64,000 nucleotides of DNA, taken from Pseudomonas jinjuensis. GTDB taxonomy: Bacteria; Pseudomonadota; Gammaproteobacteria; Pseudomonadales; Pseudomonadaceae. Below the pieces are notes generated by a model. The model worked only from the letters and a program-made list of their open reading frames with translations. It searched no databases and was not told where the DNA came from. This document shows positions 44,080-51,698 of this stretch, in pieces. A program made the translations under genes and the position numbers. The number at the start of each line of letters is the position of its first letter. Within the stretch, counting starts at the first letter, position 1. The stretch lies in the NCBI RefSeq assembly GCF_900103845.1, contig NZ_FNIJ01000019.1, positions 1 through 64,000 of the forward strand, in the 5' to 3' direction.

Positions 44080-45544
44080 ACTCGATCTGCTGCGCCAGAC
44101 CCTGCGCCGTCACGCCCATGAACGCCCGCAGCAGCCGGCCCTGCGCGACGCCACGGACAGGCTCGACCATGCCGCCCTGCTCACCGCCGTGGAAAGCCGC
44201 GAGGCGCTGCTGCGCGCGGAGCCGCCGGGGGTATTCGCGCTGGCCCTGGACAACGGCGCGGAGCTGCTGCTCTGGGACCTGGCGGCGCTGCTCGGCGAGC
44301 GCCCCTGCCTGATCCTGCCGCCCTTCTTCAGCCCGGCCCAGCGCGCCCACTGCCTGGCGCAGAGCCAGGCGAACCTGCTGCTCGGCGGCGACGACATCGG
44401 CGAGGAGCTGAAAGCCGCCGGCTTCCATCACGACGGCCGCTTCTGGCGCCGCGACCTGTCGCTGCCGCCGCTGCCGCCCGGCACGGCGAAGATCACCTAC
44501 ACCTCCGGCACCACCGGCACGCCGAAAGGCGTCTGCCTGGACGCGGCGAGCATGCTGCGGGTCGCCCGCGAACTGGAGCTGGCCAGCCGCCCGGCCGAGC
44601 CGCACTGCCACTTCGCCGTGCTGCCGCTGGCGGTGCTGCTGGAGAACCTCGGCCTGTACGCCGCGCTGTACGCCGGCGCGGAACTGGTGCTGCTGTCACA
44701 GGCGCAGCTGGGCATGCATGGCGCCAGCGGCGTCGACTGGCCGCGCCTGCTCGGCGGCATCGCCCTGAGCGGCGCGCAGAGCCTGATCCTGGTGCCGCAG
44801 CTGCTGCTCGGGCTGGTCACCGCCATCGAGCTGGGGCGCATGCGCGTCGGTTCGCTGCGCTTCGTCGCGGTCGGCGGCGCGCGGGTTTCGGCGGACCTGC
44901 TGGCCCGTGCGGAACGCATCGGCCTGCCGGTGTTCGAGGGCTACGGCCTGTCCGAATGCGCCTCGGTGGTCAGCCTCAACCGCCCCGGGGCGACGCGTCC
45001 CGGCAGCGTCGGCCGGCCGCTGCCGCACGTGCGGGTGAAACTGGCCGACGACGGCGAGGTGCTGGTCAGTGGCAACACCCTGCTTGGCTACCTCGGCGAA
45101 GCGCCCTTCGCGGGTGAATGGTGGCCGACCGGCGACCTCGGCCATTTCGACGAAGATGGCTACCTTTACCTGCATGGACGCCAGAAGAACCAGTTCATCA
45201 CCAGCTTCGGCCGCAACGTCAATCCGGAGTGGATCGAGGCGGAGCTGACCCAGCGCGGGGTGATCGCCCAGGCCTTCGTCCATGGCGAGGGGCAGGCGCG
45301 CAACGTGGCGCTGCTCTGGCCGCTGGACCCGCAGTGCAGCGATGCGACCCTCGCCGAGAGCGTGGCGCAGTGCAACGCCGCCCTGCCCGACTACGCGCAG
45401 GTGCACCTGTGGGTGCGCCTGGCGGAGCCCTTCAGCAGCGCCAACGGCCTGCTCACTGCCAACGGCCGTCCGCGCCGTGCGGCGATCCTGCAGCGCTACG
45501 GCGCGCTCGTGACCGATCGAGGAAATTCCCATGGCGTTCTTTGA
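44069..45544 (+). CDS. AMP-dependent acyl-CoA synthetase/ligase-like enzyme
   Basis: ANL-superfamily enzyme of 491 residues, predicted to activate a carboxylic acid as acyl-AMP. Motifs: TYTSGTTGTPKG (about 143-154), VFEGYGLSECA, GRPLPHVRV, and TGDLGHFDEDGYLYLHGR in the hinge region. The position of the catalytic C-terminal Lys (usually xGKxxR) reads NGRPRR with Arg467 in its place, which would weaken adenylation or shift the enzyme to the thioester half-reaction. It is short for a fatty acyl-CoA ligase (about 550 residues). The start overlaps the hemolysin-like gene by 11 bases, and its 3' end overlaps the next gene by 14 bases. Confidence 0.85.
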   Translation: MSSELDLLRQTLRRHAHERPQQPALRDATDRLDHAALLTAVESREALLRAEPPGVFALALDNGAELLLWDLAALLGERPCLILPPFFSPAQRAHCLAQSQANLLLGGDDIGEELKAAGFHHDGRFWRRDLSLPPLPPGTAKITYTSGTTGTPKGVCLDAASMLRVARELELASRPAEPHCHFAVLPLAVLLENLGLYAALYAGAELVLLSQAQLGMHGASGVDWPRLLGGIALSGAQSLILVPQLLLGLVTAIELGRMRVGSLRFVAVGGARVSADLLARAERIGLPVFEGYGLSECASVVSLNRPGATRPGSVGRPLPHVRVKLADDGEVLVSGNTLLGYLGEAPFAGEWWPTGDLGHFDEDGYLYLHGRQKNQFITSFGRNVNPEWIEAELTQRGVIAQAFVHGEGQARNVALLWPLDPQCSDATLAESVAQCNAALPDYAQVHLWVRLAEPFSSANGLLTANGRPRRAAILQRYGALVTDRGNSHGVL

Positions 45545-46214
45545 CACCCTGCAAACCGCTACCGCCAGCGAGCGCGAGGCGCTCTACGAGGTGCCGGTGA
45601 TCCGCGAGGCGCTGGCCGGAGAGGTCAGCCTGGAGGGCTACGTCGCCTTCCTCGCCCAGGCCTATCACCACGTGCGGCATACCGTGCCGCTGATGATGGC
45701 CTGCGGCGCGCGCCTGCCGGCACGGCTGGAGTGGCTGCGCGAGGCGGTGCGCGACTACATAGACGAGGAGTACGGCCACGAGCGCTGGATTCTCGACGAC
45801 ATCGCGGCCTGCGGCGGCGACCCGCAGCAGGTGGCGCGCAGCCAGCCGTCGCTGCCCGTCGAGCTGATGGTGGCCTTCCTCTACGACCAGATCGCCCGTG
45901 GCAATCCGGTGGGCCTGTTCGGCATGGTCAACGTGCTGGAAGGCACCAGCGTGGCCCTCGCCACCCATGCCGCCGGCAGCATCCGCTCCAGCCTCGGGCT
46001 GCCGGAGAACGCCTTCGGCTACCTGAGTTCCCACGGCTCCCTCGACCAGCAGCACATGGCCAGCTACCGCGTACTGATGGACCGCCTGGAAGAGCCCGCC
46101 GACCAGCAGGCGGTGATCCACGCCGCGCAGGTGGTCTACCGCCTCTACGCCGATATGTTCCGCGGCCTGCCCAGGGCCCGGGCGGCGAACGAGGTGCTGC
46201 ATGCATCTGCCTGA
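45531..46214 (+). CDS. Haem-oxygenase-like di-iron oxygenase (TenA/UndA-like, iron-containing redox enzyme family)
   Basis: The 227-residue all-helical protein belongs to the Haem_oxygenas_2 class. Candidate iron ligands are all present: His46/His47/His50 in AYHHVRHT, Glu79/Glu80 and His83 in DEEYGHE, Glu137 in VLEGTS, and His168, Asp172 and His175 in SSHGSLDQQH. This six-ligand pattern is the one used by haem-oxygenase-like di-iron oxygenases such as UndA, which converts fatty acids to terminal alkenes, and BesC/SznF. The substrate here is probably the acid activated by the upstream ligase (inference). The gene overlaps both neighbours by 14 bases. Confidence 0.82.
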   Translation: MAFFDTLQTATASEREALYEVPVIREALAGEVSLEGYVAFLAQAYHHVRHTVPLMMACGARLPARLEWLREAVRDYIDEEYGHERWILDDIAACGGDPQQVARSQPSLPVELMVAFLYDQIARGNPVGLFGMVNVLEGTSVALATHAAGSIRSSLGLPENAFGYLSSHGSLDQQHMASYRVLMDRLEEPADQQAVIHAAQVVYRLYADMFRGLPRARAANEVLHASA

Positions 46215-47001
46215 GTGCCGCGCGATCCTCACCGGCGCCAGCGGCGGCATCGGCCTGGAACTGGCCGGGCAGCTCTGCGAATTCGGCGCCCAGGTGCTGG
46301 CGGTGAGCCGCCACGGCGAGCCGCTGGCCGACCTGCAGCACCGCTATCCACAGAACCTGCGCTGGCTGGCCGCCGACCTGCGCCAGCCGTCCGGGCGCCA
46401 GGCGGTGGTGCAGGCGGCGCGGTTGATGGGCGGCGCCAACCTGCTGATCAACGCCGCCGGGGTGAACCGCTTCGCCATGCTCGAACAGCTCGACGAGAGC
46501 GAGCTGGAAGACATGCTGGCGCTGAACATCGGCGCCACCCTGCAGCTGACCCGCGCCCTGCTGCCGCTGCTGCGCGAGCAGCCGCACGCGCTGGTGGTCA
46601 ACGTCGGCTCGATCTTCGGCTCCATCGGCTACCCAGGCTACGCCGCGTACTGCGCCAGCAAGTTCGCCCTGCGCGGCTTCTCCGAGGCGCTGCGCCGCGA
46701 GCTGGCCGACACCCCGGTGGATGTCCTCTACGTCGCCCCGCGCACCACCCGCACGGCGATGAACAGCGAGGCGGCGATGGCGCTTGGCACGGCGCTGAAA
46801 TCCGCCGTGGACGAACCGGAGGACGTCGCCCGCGAGGTGCTGACGGCCATCGAGAAGAACCTCAGCGAGCTCTACCTGGGCTGGCCGGAAAAACTCTTCG
46901 TGCGCATCAACAGCCTGCTCCCCGCCCTGGTCGACCGCGCCCTGCGCAAGCAGCTGCCGCTGATCCGCCGATTCAGCGGGGACGATCCCCGGAAACCCTG
47001 A
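46201..47001 (+). CDS. Short-chain dehydrogenase/reductase
   Basis: The 266-residue SDR has the NAD(P) motif TGASGGIGLELA at residues 10-21, NAAGVNR, the catalytic Ser region VNVGSIFGSIGYPG and the active-site YCASK (Tyr and Lys). A C-terminal helix (LFVRINSLLPALVDRALR) suggests membrane association, as in fatty-aldehyde or acyl reductases of the DltE/SDR type. It would oxidise or reduce the oxygenase product. It overlaps the oxygenase gene by 14 bases and its TGA stop overlaps the response-regulator ATG, so translation of the operon is tightly coupled. Confidence 0.88.
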   Translation: MHLPECRAILTGASGGIGLELAGQLCEFGAQVLAVSRHGEPLADLQHRYPQNLRWLAADLRQPSGRQAVVQAARLMGGANLLINAAGVNRFAMLEQLDESELEDMLALNIGATLQLTRALLPLLREQPHALVVNVGSIFGSIGYPGYAAYCASKFALRGFSEALRRELADTPVDVLYVAPRTTRTAMNSEAAMALGTALKSAVDEPEDVAREVLTAIEKNLSELYLGWPEKLFVRINSLLPALVDRALRKQLPLIRRFSGDDPRKP

Positions 47002-47663
47002 TGCGCCTGCTGCTCGTGGAAGACGACATCGCCCTCGGCGAAGGCGTGCGCGCCGGCCTGCGCCAGGAGGGCTACACCATCGACTGGCTGCAGGACGGCG
47101 CCAGCGCCCTGCACGCCCTGCGCGAGGAAACCTTCGATCTGCTGCTGCTCGACCTCGGCCTGCCGCGCCTGGACGGCCTGGGCGTGCTGCAGCGCCTGCG
47201 CGCCGGCGGCTCCACCGTTCCGGTGCTGGTGCTCACCGCCCGCGACGCCACCAGCGACCGCATCGCCGGGCTGGATGCCGGCGCCGACGACTATCTGGTC
47301 AAGCCGTTCGACCTCGACGAACTCAAGGCCCGCCTGCGCGCCCTGCTGCGGCGCAGCGCCGGGCGCGCGCGGATGCTCATCGAGCACGGCGGCGTCAGCC
47401 TCGACCCGGCCACCCAGCAGGTGCTCTACCAGGGGCAGAACGTGACGCTGACACCCAAGGAATACCTGCTGCTGCACGAACTGCTGGCGCAGCCGGGCAA
47501 GGTGTTCACCCGCGAGCGCCTGACCCAGCTGCTCTACGGCTGGGACGAGGAAGCCGAGAGCAATACCCTGGAGGTGCACATCCACCACCTGCGCAAGAAG
47601 CTCTACGGCGAGCTGATCCGCACCGTGCGCGGCATCGGCTACCTGGTGGAGGGCCGCCCGTGA
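47001..47663 (+). CDS. OmpR-family response regulator (PmrA/QseB-like)
   Basis: The 220-residue regulator has a receiver (MRLLLVEDDIALGEGVRAGL, phospho-acceptor Asp51, the switch Thr/Ser in LVLTARD and Lys in LVKPFD) and a C-terminal winged helix (PKEYLLLHELLAQPGKVFTRE, ESNTLEVHIHHLRKKL). The ESNTLEVHIHxLRKKL pattern is that of PmrA/QseB. It is the fifth gene of the operon, and a direct repeat of the PmrA/QseB type lies at 43337-43353 in front of the first gene, so it probably controls its own operon. Confidence 0.92.
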   Translation: MRLLLVEDDIALGEGVRAGLRQEGYTIDWLQDGASALHALREETFDLLLLDLGLPRLDGLGVLQRLRAGGSTVPVLVLTARDATSDRIAGLDAGADDYLVKPFDLDELKARLRALLRRSAGRARMLIEHGGVSLDPATQQVLYQGQNVTLTPKEYLLLHELLAQPGKVFTRERLTQLLYGWDEEAESNTLEVHIHHLRKKLYGELIRTVRGIGYLVEGRP

Positions 47664-49063
47664 CCTCGCTGCGCCGGCGCACGCTGTGGATGGTGATGCT
47701 GTCGCTGCTGGCCGGCACCGGATTGCTCGCGCTCTTCACCTACCACGACAGCAGCCACGAGGTGGCCGAGATCTACGACGCGCACCTGGCGCAGAACGCC
47801 CGCCTGCTGCAGGGCGTGATGCACATGCCGCTGGCCGGCGGCGATCGCCGGGCGCTCTACGCCGCCTTCAACGAGGCGCTGAGCCATGCCAGCCGGCAGA
47901 GCGTCGGCCATCCCTACGAGAGCAAGCTGGCGTTCCAGGTGTGGAATGCCGACGGCGCCAGCGTGGTCCGCTCGGCCAGCGCGCCGCCCTTCGCCGCGCC
48001 GCTGCGCACGCCGGGCTTCGCCAATGTCGAGGCGGCCGGCAGGCACTGGCGCGGCTTCCTCCTGCCGGACGAGCAGCAGCGGCTGCTGATCTGGGTCGGC
48101 GAACGCAGCGACGTGCGCGAGGACCTGCTGCAACGCATCGTCCGGCATACCCTGCTGCCCTATCTGGTCGGCAGCCTGGGCCTCGCCGCGCTGGTCGGCT
48201 GGGCCATCGGCTGGGGGCTGCGGCCGCTGCAGAACATGGCGCGGGTGATCCGCGCGCGGCACGCCGAATCCCTCGAACCGCTGCGACTGACGCCCCTGCC
48301 GCGGGAACTGGAGCCCATGCAGGCGGCGATCAACCGCCTGCTCGCGCAGATCGACGCGCTGCTGCAGCGCGAACACCGCTTCATCGCCGACGCCGCCCAC
48401 GAGATGCGCACGCCGCTGGCGGTCCTGCGCCTGCACGCGCAGAACGCCCTGCATGCCGCCGACCCGGCGCAGCGCCGCGAGGCCCTGGAATTCCTCATCG
48501 GCGGGGTGGACCGGCTGGCGCGGGTGGTCAACCAGCTGCTCACCCTGGCCCGGGTCGAGCCGGAACTGGCGCGGCGCAACTGGCAGCCGCTGGACCTGGA
48601 AAAGGTGGTCCGCGAGACCCTGGCGGAACTCACCCCGTGGATCTTCGGCAAGGGCCTGGAGGTGTCCCTGGACGTCGCGCCGGGCCGCTACCCGATGCGC
48701 AGCGACGCCAGCGCCATCGGCATCGCCCTACAGAACCTGGTGACCAACGCCGCGCATTTCTCGCCGGCGGGCGGGGAAATCCGCGTCGGCCTGGAGCACC
48801 GCGACGGGCGCTTCGTCCTCACCGTGGAAGACCAGGGGCCGGGCATCGACGAGGAACGCCTGGGCCGCCTCTTCGAACGCTTCTACAGCCAGGACAACCC
48901 GCACGGCGCCGGCCTCGGCCTGGCCATAGTGGAGATGATCGCGCGCCGCCTCGGCGGCCACGTGAGCCTGGCCAACCGCGACGGCGGCGGGCTGCGCGCC
49001 ACCCTGCTGCTGCCCTGCGACACCCCGGACGCAGCAGCCGGCGAAACGGCAACTATTCTCTGA
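47660..49063 (+). CDS. Sensor histidine kinase (QseC/PmrB-like)
   Basis: The 467-residue kinase has two membrane helices (about 8-28 and 163-186) bounding a periplasmic sensor of about 135 residues. HAMP-like linker, HisKA with His247 (DAAHEMRTPLAVL) and HATPase (NLVTNAAHFS, DQGPGID, GAGLGLAIV) follow. The periplasmic part contains YHDSSHEVAEIYDAHLAQNARLL, typical of the QseC/PmrB/TctE group (2CSK_N domain). It overlaps the regulator gene by 4 bases. Since it lies in the biosynthetic operon, it may sense the operon's product or a related signal. Confidence 0.92.
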   Translation: MTSLRRRTLWMVMLSLLAGTGLLALFTYHDSSHEVAEIYDAHLAQNARLLQGVMHMPLAGGDRRALYAAFNEALSHASRQSVGHPYESKLAFQVWNADGASVVRSASAPPFAAPLRTPGFANVEAAGRHWRGFLLPDEQQRLLIWVGERSDVREDLLQRIVRHTLLPYLVGSLGLAALVGWAIGWGLRPLQNMARVIRARHAESLEPLRLTPLPRELEPMQAAINRLLAQIDALLQREHRFIADAAHEMRTPLAVLRLHAQNALHAADPAQRREALEFLIGGVDRLARVVNQLLTLARVEPELARRNWQPLDLEKVVRETLAELTPWIFGKGLEVSLDVAPGRYPMRSDASAIGIALQNLVTNAAHFSPAGGEIRVGLEHRDGRFVLTVEDQGPGIDEERLGRLFERFYSQDNPHGAGLGLAIVEMIARRLGGHVSLANRDGGGLRATLLLPCDTPDAAAGETATIL

Positions 49064-49103
49064 AGGGGGCGCCGATGCGCGCCTTCTTCATTCGGAGAGA
49101 GCA

Positions 49104-49919
49104 ATGGGCAAGAAGTCGAAAAAGGACGCGGCCGTCGCCACGACGGAAAAGCTGGGCAACAAGGAATACGAGAACGAACTGAAGAAGCTCCACGTCGAGC
49201 TGGTCAAGCTGCAGGAATGGGTGGTGCACAAGGGCCTGAAGGTCTGCGTCGTCTTCGAGGGCCGCGACGGCGCCGGCAAGGGCGGCGTGATCAAGGCCAT
49301 CACCGAGCGCGTCAGCCCGCGGGTGTTCCGCGTGGTCGCGCTGCCCGCGCCCACCGAACGGGAGAAGTCGCAGCTCTACGCGCAGCGCTATCTCGCCCAC
49401 ATGCCGGCGGCCGGCGAGGTGGTGATCTTCGACCGCAGCTGGTACAACCGCGCCGGCGTCGAGCGGGTGATGGGCTTCTGCACCGAGGAGCAGGCGCAGA
49501 AGTTCCTCGTCGTCACTCCGCTGTTCGAGCGCATCCTGGTGGAGTCCGGGATCATCCTGCTGAAGTACTGGCTGGAAGTGAGCGCCGAGGAGCAGGAACG
49601 CCGCCTGCAGGACCGCATCAACGACGGGCGCAAGATCTGGAAGCTGTCGCCGATGGACCTGAAGTCCTTCACCCGCTGGGACGATTACACCCGCGCCCGC
49701 GACGAGATGTTCAGCGCCACCGACTCGCCCTGGGCGCCGTGGTACGTGGCGCGCTCGGAGGACAAGAAGCGCGTGCGCCTGAACCTGATCAGCCACCTGC
49801 TCAGGCACGTGCCCTACGAGGACATCACCGAGAAGAAGGTCAAGCTGCCCAAGCGCGGCAGGATCGGCCGCTACAAGGACATCGACTATCCGTTCAAGTA
49901 TGTCGAGGAGCGGTTCTGA
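49104..49919 (+). CDS. Polyphosphate kinase 2 (PPK2)
   Basis: The 271-residue PPK2 family protein uses polyphosphate to phosphorylate nucleotides. It has Walker A GRDGAGKGG at about residues 53-61, Walker B DRSWYNRAGVERVMGFC, the lid segment and the C-terminal SPWAPWYVARSEDKKRVRLN. The length suits class I (single-domain, nucleoside diphosphate) enzymes. It follows the sensor kinase gene by 40 bases and could be read from the operon or from its own promoter. No phosphate-box was seen. Its role is in polyphosphate/nucleotide balance under stress. Confidence 0.92.
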   Translation: MGKKSKKDAAVATTEKLGNKEYENELKKLHVELVKLQEWVVHKGLKVCVVFEGRDGAGKGGVIKAITERVSPRVFRVVALPAPTEREKSQLYAQRYLAHMPAAGEVVIFDRSWYNRAGVERVMGFCTEEQAQKFLVVTPLFERILVESGIILLKYWLEVSAEEQERRLQDRINDGRKIWKLSPMDLKSFTRWDDYTRARDEMFSATDSPWAPWYVARSEDKKRVRLNLISHLLRHVPYEDITEKKVKLPKRGRIGRYKDIDYPFKYVEERF

Positions 49920-49972
49920 GGCGGGCGGCGTCGAACGTCCATTCATCGATGGGATCGTGCCGATTGGTGGCG

Positions 49973-50045
49973 GATAACGCTGGCGCGTTATTCGCCCTAC
50001 CCGGACGCCGCATCGAACCGTAGGAGCGGGCCATGCCCGCGACCG
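49973..50045. repeat. Composite intergenic repeat, two modules
   Basis: Contains GGATAACGCTGGCGCGTTAT (about 49973-49992) and the REP-like GTAGGAGCGGGCCATGCCCG (50020-50039), the same order as at 55-130 and 9457-9530. Confidence 0.75.
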
Positions 50046-50050
50046 GCGCC

Positions 50051-50091
<41 letters not shown>

Positions 50092-50132
50092 CTCAATACA
50101 AAATAATTGCACCCAACCAGCAATAACATTCA

Positions 50133-50162
50133 TTGGACGCTAATCGTCGTCTTTTCTAGGAT
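50133..50162 (+). promoter_or_regulatory. Candidate sigma-70 promoter of the HPP-CBS gene
   Basis: TTGGAC (50133-50138) and TAGGAT (50157-50162) are spaced by 18 bases in an A/T-richer stretch. If used, transcription would start about 365 bases before the coding sequence, giving a long leader. Confidence 0.4.
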
Positions 50163-50461
50163 CATTCCTACTTGTTCCCCTGTGGAATAAGCCGCGTGCC
50201 CTGCCGTATTGGCAGGTACTAATAGAAACTCCATTCAAAGGAGCCGCCCCATCCCGCCGCGCTTGCCGTCGCGCACCGGCGTCCGATGTGGTATTGCAAG
50301 CCCATGACTACTGCTGCCCCGCAATTCGCTTCCGCCGCTCGCCACCCCATTCCGCCTTGTCCGTCCGCCGGGCAGGCATTCCTCATGCGTCGCCGCCACT
50401 CCATGCGATAGCCGCACGGCGCGCGCCTGCCCCCGATTTCCATTTCCAAGGATGGAGCCCC

Positions 50462-50513
50462 CTCCCGCCGCCCCCTGCGGGAGTTCGTGGCCGCCTGTGC
50501 GGCCCTTTTCTTC
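50462..50513 (+). terminator. Tandem hairpins with T-rich tail in the leader of the HPP-CBS gene
   Basis: The first hairpin is CTCCCGC/GCGGGAG (50462-50468 with 50477-50483). The second is GGCCGC-CTGT-GCGGCC (50489-50504), directly followed by CTTTTCTTC. The second looks like a Rho-independent terminator and lies only 25 bases before the start codon, so it would act as an attenuator of the downstream gene. I see no known riboswitch motif in the roughly 330 bases before it. Confidence 0.55.
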
Positions 50514-50537
50514 GATTCGTAGCTGGAAGTGTTGCCC

Positions 50538-51698
50538 ATGACCTCCTCGTCCCGCTTCGCCTGGCTGAAACGCCTGGCTCCCGGTGCCGCAGTGGCGCCG
50601 CCGCGCGAATGGCTGCGTACCGGCCTCGGTGGCTGTCTGGCTCTCGGTGGCGCGCTCTGGCTGTGCTGTCATCTGTTCGGTCTCGACGCCGTGCTGCGCA
50701 TCGCCCCGCCCTTCGCCGCCTCGGCGCTGCTGGTGTTCGCCGTGGCTTCCAGCCCGCTCGCGCAACCCTGGCCTGTATTCGCCGGCAACCTGCTGAGCGC
50801 TGCCATCGGCCTCGCCGCGGGGCACTGGCTGGGCCATGACTGGATGGTCGCCACGGCTGCCATGAGCGCCAGCATCGTGTTCATGTTCGCCCTGCGTTGC
50901 CTGCATCCGCCGAGCTGCGCGGTGGCCTTCGGCCTGGCCCTGGGCGGGCCGATGGTGGAGCAGCAGGGCATGCTGCTGCTGTGGCCGGTGGCGCTGCTGT
51001 CGCTGGGGCTGATCGTCGCCGCGATGCTGATCAACAACCTGACCGGCAGCAACTATCCGCGCCAGCTGGCCCGGGTGGTCGCCAACCCGCACCACACCCG
51101 CGACCCGCTGCCGAGCCAGCGGCTGGAGTTCAACCAGGCGGACCTCGACCAGGCGCTGGCCGAATTCGGCGGCTTCGTCGACGTCACCCGCGAAGACCTT
51201 TCACGCCTGCTGCACGCCACCGAGCGCCACGCCGAACGACGCCTGATCGATGGCGTGACGGCGGCGGACATCATGTCCCGCGACGTGCGCACGGTCGGCC
51301 CGCAGGAACGCATGTCGCGGGCCCGCGAGCTGTTCCGCCACTACCACATCAAGGCGCTGCCGGTGCTCGACGAGCGCCGCGCGCTGGTCGGCATCCTCAC
51401 CCAGTCCGACCTGCTGACCGGCCTGTACGGCGGCTCGCGCCTCGGCCGCCTGGCGTTCGGCAGCCCGAACGTGGCGCAGGTGATGAGCACGCCGGTGGAA
51501 ACGGTGCGCCTGGATACGCCGCTGACCCAACTGGTCTGGCGCCTGTCCGACGAGGGCCTGCACTGCCTGCCGGTGCTGGATGAACAGGGCGGTCTGGCCG
51601 GCATCGTCAGCCAGACCGACCTGATCGCCGCGCTGCACCACCGCTGGCTGCAGGACCACCGCGAGGAAGAGCCGGCGACCGATTCGCTGGCGGCCTGA
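50538..51698 (+). CDS. HPP-family membrane protein with two CBS domains
   Basis: Protein of 386 residues. An N-terminal HPP domain has four to five membrane helices (about 25-175) and the name-giving HPP in ALRCLHPPSCAVAF. Two C-terminal CBS domains follow (TAADIMSRDVRTVGPQERMSRARELF and VAQVMSTPVETVRLDTPL), usually adenosine-nucleotide sensors. HPP proteins include a chloroplast nitrite transporter; bacterial substrates are unproven. The ATG at 50538 is preceded by GGAAG; a GTG at 50529 is possible. The gene ends directly against the convergent MFS gene with no spacing. It may be controlled by the attenuator-like leader. Confidence 0.85.
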   Translation: MTSSSRFAWLKRLAPGAAVAPPREWLRTGLGGCLALGGALWLCCHLFGLDAVLRIAPPFAASALLVFAVASSPLAQPWPVFAGNLLSAAIGLAAGHWLGHDWMVATAAMSASIVFMFALRCLHPPSCAVAFGLALGGPMVEQQGMLLLWPVALLSLGLIVAAMLINNLTGSNYPRQLARVVANPHHTRDPLPSQRLEFNQADLDQALAEFGGFVDVTREDLSRLLHATERHAERRLIDGVTAADIMSRDVRTVGPQERMSRARELFRHYHIKALPVLDERRALVGILTQSDLLTGLYGGSRLGRLAFGSPNVAQVMSTPVETVRLDTPLTQLVWRLSDEGLHCLPVLDEQGGLAGIVSQTDLIAALHHRWLQDHREEEPATDSLAA

